64,000 bases of DNA, from assembly GCF_036850765.1 (NCBI RefSeq), contig NC_089491.1, forward strand, positions 132,238,266 through 132,302,265, in the 5' to 3' direction. The DNA is from Saccopteryx bilineata. Its lineage: Eukaryota; Chordata; Mammalia; Chiroptera; Emballonuridae. Made by a program: the position numbers and the translations under genes. The notes beneath the pieces were generated by a model that saw nothing but the letters and a program-made list of their open reading frames with translations, was not told the DNA's origin and ran no database searches. Shown in pieces: positions 1 through 11,255 of the stretch; the first letter of the stretch is position 1; each line of letters begins with the position of its first letter.

Positions 1-66
1 GCGGACCAGTACCAAATGGCCCACGGACCGGTACCAGTCTGTGGCCTGGGGGTTGGGGACCACTGC
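1..66. mobile_element. terminal fragment of a hAT-type DNA transposon
   Basis: The segment holds paired 'ggaccggtacc' and 'ctgtggcc' motifs and ends in GGTTGGGGACCACTG, the complement of the CAGTGGTCCCCAACC terminus common in mammalian hAT elements. The other end lies outside the window, so family and TSD cannot be settled. Confidence 0.5.
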
Positions 67-525
67 TCTAGACAAAATCCAGCCTGGAACTAGCCAGCGA
101 GTTTGAAGTTACTAACCCTAAAGAGGAGAATTGGACAGTAATCTGGCAGAATTTCCAGTACATTTTCTGAAACAAAATATTTTTGTCCAGGTATACATAG
201 TTGGAGTGGAATAATGCATCTATGATAGAAGTCCACTGATTATAGCTCCAGAATGGTAGATCTATAAAGGTCCAGAAAGACCTGGATAGAAGCAAAGGAA
301 AGAATAAGCATAGGATACACACAAGGTAAAACATGCCTTGCATATTTCAGTCATCAACAGAGAAAATTTTATTTGGTTATAAAGAAAAAGTTTCTGACTC
401 TCAGAAACATTTTTTCATTCTCAGAAAATAATGAGAAAAATAATCAGATTGTGAGTGTCTTTCCTTGAAAAACCTTTAAGTAACATTTCTTTGCTATCCA
501 GGGGCCAGTATATACAGTAGATCAG

Positions 526-665
526 TGGTCCCCAAATCTGCTAGATTATCAGAATCAAGAGGAAAAGTTTTAATGCAAAATCTAGACTTAATGAATCAAA
601 GTCTTATGAGAGACAGCCAGGAAATCTATTTTTAAAACCATCTGTTTCTGGTGATTGGCCAGGTT
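526..665 (+). mobile_element. MER5-like non-autonomous hAT remnant
   Basis: It begins CAGTGGTCCCCAAATCTGC and continues with 'gattatcagaatcaagagg', following the order of the mammalian MER5A consensus (terminal repeat, then a TCAGAATCA block). The 3' terminal repeat is not recognisable, so this is a truncated old copy. Confidence 0.45.
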
Positions 666-1887
666 TGGAAGCCATTGCAGAGGTACTTTATGGTACCTTT
701 CAGAGCCAAGATTAAACTTTTATTTTCTGAAGGTGATCAGCAGTTAGAGATTTCTCTCTTGTTATACTGAATTTTATTATTTAATAATCTCTGTTCTTGA
801 TCAAACTTACTGGCATACACTTTGATATATATTAATCCAGCTTACAATTCCTCCCTCTCTAGAAATTTCCTAGTCTAATATAGGGAAGACACCTGGCAGA
901 TATTTTTATGTGGTACAGCCCAATGCCCTGGTCTCAGTTCAGTGAAATTAGAATGTTCCAAGTTGAGAAAATCAGAAGTCCAGCCCCAAGGAATCTGGAA
1001 CTGGGAGCAAGAGAGTTAGTCCTTTGATATGGCTAGATCTCGTGAGCTTGGAAACTGTTTGCTATCATCTTCCCCTGGATTGAGTAACAGGAAAAGCTGT
1101 TCCCCCAGATGAATGCAGGAGATGCACAGAAAGAAGCCCAGCAGGAGACCAGAGGGAGCACTCTCCAGATCCCCAACGGGTTTCTAGATGCCTAGTGCTA
1201 CCTTTCCAAGGCCTAGCTGCATTCTCACCCTTGGCTTCCTTAATTTCCCATCTTCCTTTAATTATTCGGTTAATTTCAAGCTAGTTCAATATATAACTTG
1301 CACCAAGTGGTCTCCCTAATGTGCCTACTTACACTTGATAATGGCATATCAAGATAGAATAGGTTCCATGGCTCCCAGGGTGATTAAAGTCATTCATTTT
1401 CCAACTGGAACAGTGCAGGGGACTGAGACAGTTTCCTTCGTGGTTAAAGATCTATAGACACTATGTGTCCATGAGTACCTATATAATTGAAAAAGTCAAC
1501 TATTTTCTTCATTAATATGAGTGAAAAATGCCCCTAACATGCTCTGGGACAAAATCATTCCATTAGATTTTGTACAATCTTCCCGGGGGAAAAAATTACC
1601 ATTCTTGAATAAAAATGCTTAAGCGATTTTCAAATAAAGTTTAATTAGCTTAAGACAACTTCTAGGAATTTGCTCCCCACCCTCTCAGCTGCCTGTTTGT
1701 CAGAAATCTGTTTATTATATCCAGTCAAATGAATATTATGTAGCCAGTCTCTTTTCCTATAAAACTTCTTACCAAAATAAATCTTTGAATTGATCTGTGA
1801 GATTACTTTGCTTTCAGCAAGTGTAAAATTAAATGTTGACACCAGCTCACAACAAAATTGTCTAAAAATTTTAAAAATCACTTTGTT
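666..1887. other. unassigned AT-rich intergenic DNA
   Basis: I see no gene, splice-framed exon or repeat family that I can name here. Short open frames near 1645-2080 lack any recognisable protein and run into the SINE at 1888. Confidence 0.4.
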
Positions 1888-2062
1888 GGCTCTTTTTTCA
1901 TTTTCATTTATTTATTTTAGAAAGAGAGAGAGAAATATCAATTTGTTGTTCCACTTATTTATGCATTCATTGGTTGACTCTGGTGTGTGCCCTGACCAGG
2001 AATTGAACCACAACCTTGGTATCAGGATAATACTCTTTCAACTGAGCTATCCAGCCAGGGTT
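1888..2062 (-). mobile_element. SINE type 3 (about 185 bp), minus strand
   Basis: Read on the minus strand it has a tRNA-like head, the block complementary to 'gtgtgccctgaccagg' (CAGGGCACA), then the GAACAACAAATTG block, an AG/CT-rich run and an A-rich tail (the T-rich start at 1888-1920). The same architecture recurs at 7065, 18216, 18888 and 19141. Confidence 0.75.
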
Positions 2063-3559
2063 TTTTGGGTCTTTATATAGACCATTTCTTTGGTTGTTGC
2101 TAAAGTTTATGTTAGCAAATTGGTCATGACTGCTTTAAACAAGGTTTTATTGTTTTGTTCAAAAACATCCAACTTGGTTTTGATAATGGATTAGAGCTGT
2201 TCAAAGTCTTGTCTCTATGTTGTTTAAAGCTTCAGTATTATGCTTAAAAATTTTGCCTATCTACAGTTCTTTCACCTTTATCCTTGTTCATCTAGACGTG
2301 GTTTGACAGCTGATATGACTTACTTGCTTCTCGCAAGAAAAATCCCTGGGGTTTTTTTTTTTTCCTTTCTGACACAAAGTAGATCATCATTGCTGGATAT
2401 ATTTTTTAAAAATTGCTATTCTTTTCTTTTATAAATTAATGTAAGAGTGTGTTCAAAAATTAGTTCCTATTGTTATTATTATCTACTCTATGCAAAATAT
2501 GCTTTACATTCTGTCTTCCAGAAGCTAATGGAACACAAACAAAGCTCAGTGATGCAACACTACTTCATGTTTCAATCCAGACTACTTCATGTTTCAGAAT
2601 GATGTTGTACTTATGCACCAGATGCCACCAAAGAACATGTTTAGGTATGGAAAAGAATTGTATAAATGTACTGAAATATTTCGGAGGTGTTCTTACCAGA
2701 CGTTACAGTGTACAACCCCAGGCCCCACCCTATGAATCCTTTCTCACAGCCCCACTCTTCAGAGCACCTGCTTCTTTCAAATCTCTTTTGTCCTATTCCA
2801 ATTCTAGCAGGGGGTTGAGTTTTTCTTTCTTTTTCTCTATCCTCTTACCGCAGTCTAGCATCCCAAATGAAACTGGTTCTTTCGAGAGTAGCTCCAAGCC
2901 CTTTCTAACCAGTTAAGAGGGTGTTTTTGCTTTTGTTTTTGGAGGGGGAGTGTTTGTTTTGTTTTGTTTTTTGAGGTTCTGTAGCTCTATTATCCAGATA
3001 TGGAAGCTCTTCTATCAAACAAATGGTTTTCCCCTTTACTGGGAGACCATGGGAAGGCAACAAGACTTTTTACTAACATAGCAACATACTGGAGAGAGAC
3101 AATAGACTGCCTTCGGTACAGCTGTACTGTGATGCAGTGTGGCATACGGGCCTTCTGCCCTTGAAGGTACTAAGTGCATCCAGAATAGTTAGAGCCCATT
3201 TCTATCTGTGAGGATTAATGAAGTTTCATGGGCCAATGGATGGAAATCAAGTCAGAGTTGACACAATTATAGATGTCATCTAGGCCCCAGGAAGCCTGAC
3301 TATCACACTGAGGTAAGACTGGAACTTGCCATGCCTTACAGCCCCTTCTGAAGTCCTGCAGCTTGGGCATTCTAGCTGGACTCTCTTCAGCTATCCCCAT
3401 CAATTTGCTGAAGGCCTGGGTCCAGGCTGGCATGGGCCAGCCTCAGGATACTGCACAAAGCGTGAGAAAGTTTCCACAGGTGCCTTTGCCACTCTGCAAA
3501 CCTACCTGTGCCATAAGGAGTTAACACAGCAGGCCTGAGACCACATCTCCTTAGAAAGG
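2063..3559. other. unassigned DNA; no supported gene
   Basis: A 148-codon open frame at 2470-2916 has no recognisable domain, splice context or homologue. A short tandem duplication of 'actacttcatgtttca' lies near 2560-2600. T-runs near 2930-2975 are low complexity. Confidence 0.4.
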
Positions 3560-4290
3560 CCTACTTGTAAGGTTGCCTTTTAATGGATGCTTGGGAACTT
3601 GGATTCCAGGACACTTCCCACCATTCCCAGACTGATCACTGTGCTAAACAGTCATTCGCTGTTTGTGTAAACCATGTGGTTTATGCTGAACCCCTATTTA
3701 CTTTTCAAGAGTCTGGGATTTTAGCCTAACCTGTGGTGGCGCAGTGGATAAAGCATCAACCTGGAATGCTAAGGTCGCCGGTTTGAAGCATCGGGCTTGC
3801 CTGGTCAAGGTACATATGGGAGTTGATGCTTCCTGCTCCTCCCCCTGTTCTCTCTATCTCTTTCCTCTCTCTCTCTCTCTCTATCTCTCCTCTCTCTTTC
3901 TAATAAAAATGAATAAATAAATAAATAAAAATCTAAAAAAATTTTTCAAATAAAAGAGTCTGAGATTTTAGTGTATGCTATGGTACATGTACCTATGTGA
4001 CCAGTCCCCAGTAAAAACCCTGGACACTGAGTCTGTGCTGAGCATCCTTGATCACAGCTCACTGCCAGAGGAATGAGACACATCCTGTGCAGTTCCACTG
4101 GAAGAAGACTCTCAGAAGCTTGTGCCTGGTTTCTTTCAGACTTCACCCTGTGTGCCATTTCTCTTTGCCAATTTTGTCTTGAATTCTTTTGCTGTGACAA
4201 ACCATAGCCACAAGGACTATTACGTACTGAGTCCCAAGAGTCCTACTAACAAATCACTGAAACTAAACATGGTGTTGGGACGCCTGACAC
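3560..4290 (+). mobile_element. old ERVL-type LTR, split by a SINE
   Basis: The segments 3560-3724 and 3972-4290 fit together as one LTR: 'cccagactgatcactgtgc', then 'agtaaaaaccctggacactg', then 'gtcccaagagtcctactaac'. This order is familiar from old mammalian ERVL-class LTRs. I cannot give the exact subfamily. The interruption at 3725-3953 is a SINE with its own TSD. Confidence 0.5.
3725..3953 (+). mobile_element. SINE type 1 (Rhin-1-like) with an 18-bp TSD
   Basis: It has the GTGGCGCAGTGGATAAAGC A-box head, GCTTGCCTGGTCAAGG, a long CT-rich body and an AATAAATAAATAAAAA tail. It is flanked by AAGAGTCTGGGATTTTAG (3707-3724) and AAGAGTCTGAGATTTTAG (3954-3971), an 18-bp TSD with one mismatch. 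It lies inside the LTR at 3560-4290, so it is younger than that LTR. Confidence 0.88.
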
Positions 4291-4379
4291 ATGACCCCAG
4301 ATACTTCTACATTCTCATCTCATTACACCCCTGTTCTTGCTCATTCTGCAACAGAAATTCTGTTCCTCAAACAACCTAA

Positions 4380-4690
4380 CTTCTTTCCTGCTGTATGGCC
4401 TTTGCATGTACTACGCCATCTGCCTAGAATACTCCTTCCTATCTCTCATATTGCTCATTCCTCAGGTATCAGCTTATATATAACCTCCTCAGAGTCCTTC
4501 CCTGACCACCACCAACTGAGTTATCACCTCTCACATTACTTTATATATTTATTTACCATCTGCCAACCTTCAACCTACGATTGTCTTGTTTATTCACTCA
4601 AATACAATTAGAATGCAATTCCGTAGATGTGGGGAATTCTTGTCCATACTGTATTTCTAACATTTATAACACAGAAAGAATTCAGTCTGT
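4380..4690 (+). mobile_element. LINE-2 3' end fragment
   Basis: The order 'ctgcctagaatactccttcc', 'tcattcctcaggtatcagc', 'gagtccttccctgaccacc' is the usual L2 3' region order. It is diverged, as expected for an ancient element. Confidence 0.6.
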
Positions 4691-5689
4691 ATCTGTTGAT
4701 AGATTAAAAGAATGCATTTCTGCATTCAAAGGAAAATATCCAATAGGGGAGCAAGTGATTCTTAGAAATCCATCCCAGCATCCTCCATCCATTTAGAGCC
4801 AACAGAATTCCATTTTTCAAAAAAGAAAAGAAAAAGCTGTACTTTGTGTGCTTGTGTCCTTTCAGGGCTAATTTTGGCAGTTCTCCTGAGACCTTGCAAA
4901 CAGTTTAGTTAATTATAATTGACCTGTACTCAGGTTTCTGGGTGAAGCCCAGGAGTCAGGAATGAGCCTGCTTGCTAGCAGAGAGAACACAGGCTCTGGC
5001 GTGGCAGTGTTTTGTCAACATATCTCAGAAGGCTTACTCCCTAGGGACCTCTCCTCTTTGCATTTATTTATGAGAGTTATAAAAGAAATGCCTAATGCCG
5101 AGCAATAAAAATTCCTTTACAGTTTAGATTTTAAAATCAATCACTCTACAAAAAACACAAAATAATGTTGCCAAAATATGAAACAAAGAGAAGTTTGAAT
5201 AGCTTCCTTAATGACTTCCTTCCTTCCAGTAGCTCTTGGATCATCCAAAGGACCTGACCTTATATTCTGAACACTATCGTTCTTAACTTCTGTCAAACGA
5301 CAAAAGCAGAGAAGGTTCAAGACAAAGGTTTCCTCTAAAATGCACAACCACTTGAAGAATCCTTCATGATTAGAGTTCAAAGCCAGCAGACCTTAATGAA
5401 GTAGTGCTGCTCACCTGGCTGTCTAGGACCAGACTTTCTTTTGCAAAGATAGGGGTGTGTCATCTGCATAGGAAGAAACCTGAACTTGCCTTACACTCGC
5501 TGTCAGAGACAAGGAGAAACCTGCTAGATGAACTGTACTTTGTCTTTGGGGTGCATGCCTTTGGCCTTGACCTGAACCATGACAACCTTTCAAGTTGCAT
5601 CTCTTATCCTTTCTCAACATATGTATGATATTAAGCTCCCATCATACTGAAATCTTCACAGTTACTCATGCATACCATGCTCTTTCACA
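4691..5689. other. unassigned DNA
   Basis: No gene or nameable repeat is visible. An AT-rich run with 'ttagttaattataattgac' lies near 4905. Confidence 0.35.
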
Positions 5690-5970
5690 TTTGCGGGTCT
5701 TTGTACCCACCCAGCCTTTCCTCTATCTGCCTGTACTCCCCTTCCTTCTCTACCTAGAGGACAGCTAAGCATTCTCCAAGAATATGATCAGGTAGCACTT
5801 CCTTGGGGATGCCTTCCCAAATTTCCCAGTTAGTGGGCTGCTCCTCTATGTTGGGGAAACCACAGTGATAGCACTTAGAATACCATATATTAATTATTTG
5901 TTTGTGGGTCTTTTCCCCTGCAATCAGGCTGTGAGTTCTTCATTCGTTTTTGTATCTTTACAGCATAGTA
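5690..5970 (+). mobile_element. LINE-2-like 3' fragment
   Basis: It contains 'cacttccttggggatgcctt' and then 'gtgggtcttttcccctgcaa', in the order seen in L2 3' ends. Divergence is high, so the assignment is moderate. Confidence 0.45.
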
Positions 5971-6068
5971 GCTTCATAACTGTTGATTGATTGAGACTGA
6001 AGAAACAGAACTGAGAGTTTGTTTGACTCCAAGTATTAAACAACTCTGGACTATTAAAACAAAGAAAA

Positions 6069-6262
6069 CTGACCTGTGGTGGCACAGTGGATAAAGCGTC
6101 GACCTTGAATGCTGAGGTTGCCAGTGCTAATTCCCGGGCTTGCCTGGTCAAGGCACATACAAGAAACAACTACTACAAGCTGATGCTTCCCACTTCTCCC
6201 TTCCCCTTTCTTGTCTCTCTCTCTTTTCTCTCCCAAAAAAATCAATAAAATAAAATCTTTTT
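6069..6262 (+). mobile_element. SINE type 1 (Rhin-1-like)
   Basis: The head is 'gacctgtggtggcacagtgg', followed by GCTTGCCTGGTCAAGGCACA, a CT-rich body and an AAAATCAATAAAATAAAATC tail. I could not fix a clear TSD. Confidence 0.8.
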
Positions 6263-6928
6263 TTTATTTTTGGTTTGATATACTCCTATTCATTTATTTT
6301 TGCCTTTATTTCCCTTGTCTTTGGGGTCAAATTCATAAATTGTTCTCTATAGCCAGGGTCATGACTTTAGCACCTATGTTTTCTTTTTTTTTTCTTTTTT
6401 TTTTTCTTTTTTTCTGAAGTTAGAAACGGGGAGGCAGTTAGACTCCCGCATGTGCCCGACCGGGATCCACCTCGCATGCCCACCAAGGGGCAATGCTCTG
6501 CCCATTTCTAGGGCATTGCTCTGTTGCAATCAGAGCCATTCTAGTGCCTGAGGCAGAGGCCATAGAGCCATCCTCAGCACCCGGGCCAACTTTGCTCCAA
6601 TAGAGCCTTGGCTGCGGGAGGGGAAGAGAGAGACAGAAAGGAAGGAGAAGGGGAGGGGTGGAGATGCAGATGGGCGCTTCTCCTGTGTGCCCTGTCCAGG
6701 AATCGAACCCGGGACTCCTGCACACCAGGCCAACGCTCTACCACTGAGCCAACGGGAAAGGGCCTGTTTTCTTTTATGTAATTTATCGTTTCAGATCTTA
6801 TATTTAGATCTTTGATCCATTTTGAATTAATTTTTGTGCAGAGGGACAAACTGTAATTAACTTCATTCTTTTGAATGTGGCTTTTCAATTTTCCCAGTAC
6901 CATTAATTGAATATTTGACTTTGGGTGA
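6263..6928 (-). mobile_element. L1 ORF2/3' fragment, minus strand, split by a SINE
   Basis: Minus-strand translation around 6770-6950 reads 'LGKLKSHIQKNEV' and 'INSKWIKDLNIRSETINY', typical of the L1 ORF2 C-terminal region. The segment continues at 6263-6376 on the far side of the nested SINE. It is 5'- and 3'-truncated. Confidence 0.7.
6388..6764 (-). mobile_element. SINE type 2, nested in L1
   Basis: Minus-strand element with a perfect TSD TGTTTTCTTTT (6377-6387 and 6765-6775). The tRNA-like head is at the right end (complement of 'ccactgagccaacgggaaag') and the A-tail appears as the T-run at 6388-6414. Its CTCF-like core is decayed here (CCACCAAGGGGC, one mismatch). Confidence 0.88.
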
Positions 6929-7062
6929 TGAGTATACAACATAATCAACAATCAAATACTATAGAAATGTTTACCTGAAACCTGTATACTATTATTGATC
7001 AATGTCACCCTGTTAAATTTAATTTTCTAAATAGAATTAAATAAAAAAATTTTTAAAGAAAA
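6918..7062 (+). mobile_element. L1 3' terminal fragment
   Basis: 'gggtgatgagtatacaacat', 'cctgaaacctgtatactatt', 'gatcaatgtcaccctgttaa' and an A-rich end match the 3' tail typical of laurasiatherian L1s. The same kind of tail recurs at 9130 and 45515. Confidence 0.6.
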
Positions 7063-7064
7063 AA

Positions 7065-7255
7065 ACTAGTCTTGGCTGGGTACCTCAGTTGGTTAGAGCA
7101 TTGTCCTGAAATGAAGGGTTGCAGGTTCAATCCCCAGCCAGGGCACATACAAGAATCAACCAATGAATGCACAAATAAGTAGAACAACAAATCAATGTTA
7201 CTCTCTCTTTCTCTCTCTCTCTTTCCCCTTCCATTCTTCTTTAAATGAATAAAAT
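7065..7255 (+). mobile_element. SINE type 3
   Basis: The head 'cctcagttggttagagcatt' has an A-box-like core, followed by CAGGTTCAATCCCCAGCCAG (B-box), CAGGGCACATACAAGAATC, 'agaacaacaaatcaatg', a CT run and an AATGAATAAAATTTTT tail. Confidence 0.8.
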
Positions 7256-9129
7256 TTTTTGAAAGATTAAGATAAAGAAAATTAAATATTATATTTTGTA
7301 ATATATTGGAGATTTTTTCATTTACATACAGCATTCTAAGAAGTTTGTTATAAAAGTTCCACAGAATTTAATAAACCAAAGAAAGCATCAACTATATCCT
7401 ATCTTTCTTTAAGTCAGACAGGTTGTAAATCAAAATTTTCCTCTCTTCAAGAGTATTAGAGCCTATACTTTATATATTTTGTTTATGTTATGTAGATTAT
7501 CGAACCATCTGGAACTTAACCCCCACTCTGCTTCATCCAGGCTATATGTCTGGGAGGTTTTTATACACCAAGGGAATGTTAATAACCAAGCATTGTACAA
7601 GATAAGCTGCAGAAAAATTAACCAATGTAGCTCAGGACCGTAGGAAGAGTTATGGTACATACGGTTATTTATCTCTATGAAAATTTACTATCTCACCTGA
7701 AAAGACATGCTGCTGTATGACAAGAATTTATTTACAGTTCAAGTTTGACCTTTCTCCATGTTGAAAGAGATTGCATTACTGGCGACTTGGGGATTTACTG
7801 TCCCTTGTTTAACAGCAATGACATTTTCTGACTATTGGCTGCAGAGGCCCTTTTAAGCACAAGCACAGAAAATCCTGACTCTGAGAATTCTTCTCTATCT
7901 AGCGGAAAGTTTCTTGGGGTAGAGTCTTAATAGGTTTAAAGGACAAGATCTGTTGGAAGAAAGTGAGAGCACAGGAGACAGCATGATGAAAAAAACACAT
8001 AAGCTGCCTTGTCGCCTCTCATAAAAATCAAGGCAGATAAGTTCAAGTAGACTTGGGACCCCAGAAGTTCTGCAGTGTGAAAAGGCAGGTGGCAGATGCA
8101 GGGTGTGAGACCACAGGACTCCCCTTAGCCTCGCCCCTGCCCCTTTGGTGTCTACATGCTTCACATCCAGGTCACAACACTACAGATTTCTAAACCAGAG
8201 AAGGGATTCTCAAACTGGCTTCTGCAAACCTGCTTGATTCCAGGAATCTTTATACTCAAACTGAATAAACCACCAAGCAACTCAGTGGACATAGGTATAT
8301 TTTAAATTCCTTTTTTGCTAAATCTTCACCTCCACTTTCACCATTTCTATAAACTTTGTTTTCTTTTTAAACAATACCTTAAAATATCTTGAAGGAAATT
8401 TTAAATTTTAAAAAATCTCTCAGCCTAAGGAAACACTATGTATTAGTAATTGTAACAAAATCAAGTGTTCACAATTAAATGAGTTCGTGAAATTGATTCA
8501 AGACAGGGACATTTTTAAATTGAGAGAACTGTTTACATGCCCTAAATTCAATGAGTCACATCCAGTATAGCTGGGTTGGCTTCATTAGATTCACAGAGAT
8601 AAATATGTCAGACGGCAATTACCCATGAGAATGTTGATTTCACTATCAAATTGCCCACCCCCTTTCTGCAGTGTGCACCATCAATCCCGGTCACATATAA
8701 AACTCCAATATACAGACAAGAAGTACTCAGTTCCTCTAAAGGCATTTATGCTTTAAATTATATGCATTCATTATTCATGTTGTAATATTTCTATTGCTTC
8801 AAAGTATAGAATAAAAAGTTGGAAGGAACCCTAGTAATCATCTTAGAGTTTTTTCAATCCTTTTGTTAAGCAGAGAAATTTCTTCCCCCCCCAAAAAAAG
8901 AGGTTCAACAAATAAATAAGAGCAGGGTGTCTTTTGGTAAGGTTTCGGAGAAACGCTTCTCTGGGGCCTCCTCCACTCCTTGCTCCTGCCCAGCTCCCTC
9001 GCTAAAAGCGCCTGGGCAGCAATGTCAGGGACGGAAGTGTTGAGTCTTCACTCAGGACAGTCTGGAAGCCACTAATCTGGAAGATTCTCTCATTTCATAG
9101 CAGAAAAGAAAGTGAATTCACTAAAACCT
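7256..9129. other. unassigned AT-rich DNA
   Basis: No exon, RNA gene or nameable mobile element is visible. Open frames are short and without recognisable protein. A small GC-richer patch lies at about 8945-9030 ('ctgcccagctccctcgctaa'). Confidence 0.4.
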
Positions 9130-9176
9130 ACGTAATTTTATGAACCAAAGTCACCCCAATAAATTCAATTAAAAAA
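9130..9176 (+). mobile_element. short L1 3' tail remnant
   Basis: 'taattttatgaaccaaagtc' followed by 'accccaataaattcaatt' is the terminal block of an L1 3' UTR, with an A-rich end at 9176. Confidence 0.5.
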
Positions 9177-9551
9177 AGAGAAAAAGAAAAAATAATGACT
9201 CCAGAGTTAAATTACTTTCTTAAACACAACCAGCTAGTTGTTAACCTGGAACTGAAACACGGGTGTCTACAACATCAAACTGTCTCTTCTAGAGCAGAAA
9301 ATGCTAGAAAGCAAATATTTTACATCTAGGGAAAAAAAGACATCATCTGCTGCAGGCTTTTGTAGCCCAAGATCGAAGTCATCTTTTATTACATAATTTG
9401 ATATAGCAGTTAAAAATATATAATTCCTATCAAAATCACAATAATGGTGTTTCTCTTATTAAAATACAGAAGCAACCTAAGTGTCCATCAACAGATGAAT
9501 GGCTAAAGAAGATGTGATGTATATATATACACATACATACACACATACATA

Positions 9552-9665
9552 CAAGTTGGGCCAAAAGTAGGTTTATAATTGTGAGTACATGAAATACAGT
9601 TTATCCTTGTATTATTATTAATTAATTAATATGAACAACCGTAAACCTACTTTTGCCCACACTTG
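9552..9665. mobile_element. mariner-type MITE with TA target duplication
   Basis: The 114-bp element has inverted ends CAAGTTGGGCCAAAAGTAGG and the complement of 'ctacttttgcccacacttg', and is flanked by TA on both sides (9550-9551, 9666-9667). Ends resembling GGnCCAAAAGTAGG belong to the family of mariner MITEs that includes MADE1. The middle is AT-rich (TTAATTAATTAATATG) and non-coding. Confidence 0.82.
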
Positions 9666-9702
9666 TATACACATACACACACAGACACACACACACACAC
9701 AG
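9666..9702 (+). repeat. CA-rich microsatellite
   Basis: Imperfect CA repeat directly after the MITE. Together with the TA/CA repeat at 9520-9550 it appears to be one microsatellite split by the MITE insertion. Confidence 0.85.
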
Positions 9703-10586
9703 AATGGAATGTTATTCAACCATACTGAGGATATTATGCTAAGTGAAACAAGCCAGGCAAATACAAATACTGAATGCTATCACTTATGTGTAGAATCTTA
9801 GAAAAAGAGAGAAAGTGAAACTCATAGAAACAAAGAGTAGAAAGTGGTTGCCAGGGGCTCGGGGGTGGGGAAATAAGGAGATCCTGTACAAGGATACAAA
9901 CTTTCCTCTCAAAGATGAATGAGTTCTGACGATCTAATGCAAACATGGTGACTACGGTTGAAAACACTGAATTGTCTTAATTCTTAATTAAAATTTGCTA
10001 GAAGATAAACGTGCAGTAATGGATGTATTAAGTGGATGGGGGAAATTCTTTCACAATATGTACATATATCAAATCACCACAATGTACACTTTAACCATCT
10101 TCCAATTTTATATGTTAATTATACCTTTATATGTCAATAAAGCTGAAATTTTACATTAAAAAAACCCTGCTATTCCACATAATCTATAGCCATGCCTCTC
10201 TACCTCGTACAATATTTTGGTTGTCAGATTTGTAACGTGAACAGCTAATAATGATTACAAAGTATTGTAAAAATATAAAATGCTGTGTACTATAGATTTA
10301 AGAATATGGAGTTATTTCCTATTTATAGAACATGAATCCATGAATCTTGCTGCCTAAACATAACATACCTCTCTCTGTAACAGCGGTCTAACTCAAGACC
10401 TCACTGAAGCAATGGTGCTGGAAAACAGAGCACCAACTCCTTTCACAAGGGAGAAAACATGGTCTAAGTCAGGGGTCAGGAACCTATGGCTCACGAACCA
10501 GATGTGGCTCTTTAGATGGCTGCATCTGGCTTGCAGACAAATCTTTAATAAAAAAAATAATAACGTTGAAAATATAAAACATTCTC

Positions 10587-10958
10587 ACCCTGGCTGGTTG
10601 GCTCAGTGGTAGAGTGCCGGCCTGGCGTGCAGGTCTCCCGGGTTTGATTCCCGGCCAGGGCACACAGGAGAGGCGTCCATCTGCTTCTCCACCCCTCCCC
10701 CTCTCCTTCCTCTCTGTCTCTCTCTTCCCCTCCCGCAGCCAAGGCTCCATTGGAGCAAAGTTGGCCCGGGCGCTGGGGATGGCTCTGTGGCCTCTGCCTC
10801 AGGCTCTAGAATGGTTCTCGATGCAACAGAGCAACACCCCAGATGGGCAGAGCATCACCCCCTATTGGGCATGCTGGGTAGATCCCGGTCGGGCACATGC
10901 GGGAGTCTGTCTGACTGCCTCCCTGTTTCCAACTTCAGAAAAATACAAAAAAATATAT
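10587..10958 (+). mobile_element. SINE type 2 nested in the hAT element
   Basis: It has 'accctggctggttggctcag', the B-box GGTTTGATTCC, CACACAGGAG, 'gttggcccgggcgctgggg' and a CTTCAGAAAAATACAAAAAA end. The left TSD ATAAAACATTCTC is at 10574-10586. The matching right copy occurs twice (11020-11032, 11064-11076) because of repeat growth beyond the tail. Confidence 0.88.
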
Positions 10959-11076
10959 ATATATGTTATATATATGTTTATATATATATATATGTTTATA
11001 TATATATATGTTTATATATATAAAACATTCTCATATATATATAATATATATGTTTATATATATATAAAACATTCTC
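10955..11076 (+). repeat. expanded TA/TATGTTTATA repeat carrying a duplicated TSD
   Basis: Alternating TA runs interrupted by 'atgttta' (about 10955-11019 and 11033-11063). The SINE TSD ATAAAACATTCTC is repeated at a 44-bp offset inside it, showing that a unit containing the TSD was copied after the SINE inserted. Confidence 0.85.
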
Positions 11077-11255
11077 ATGTATTACAATCCATTCATTTCC
11101 TACCGCTCATGTTCATGGTTAGGACAACACCAAATTTTTATTGGATAATGCGTAACATACACATGTTGGTGTATGGCTCTCCTGGAATTACATTTTAAAA
11201 TATGTGGCATTCATGGCTCTCTCAGCCAAAAAGGTTCCCGACCCCTGGTCTAAGT

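Larger units (their letters stand above)
9470..10165 (+). mobile_element. L1 3' region, plus strand, with nested MITE and microsatellites
   Basis: The block starts 'gcaacctaagtgtccatcaa', passes through 'gaatggaatgttattcaacc' and 'gtggttgccaggggctcg', and ends 'caataaagctgaaatttt'. These are ordered L1 3' end landmarks. TA/CA microsatellites at 9520-9550 and 9666-9702 flank a mariner-type MITE. Confidence 0.75.
10470..11247. mobile_element. non-autonomous hAT transposon, complete, with perfect 8-bp TSD
   Basis: The left end is CAGGGGTCAGGAACCTATGG. The right end is the complement of CAGGGGTCGGGAACCTTTTT. Both sides carry the 8-bp duplication GTCTAAGT (10462-10469 and 11248-11255), the hAT hallmark. 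Without the nested SINE and AT repeat it is about 290 bp and codes for nothing, so it must have used transposase supplied elsewhere. Confidence 0.92.

Noticed and set aside
10614..11198. 194-codon open frame
   Set aside because: It runs through a SINE, an AT microsatellite and the end of a hAT element.
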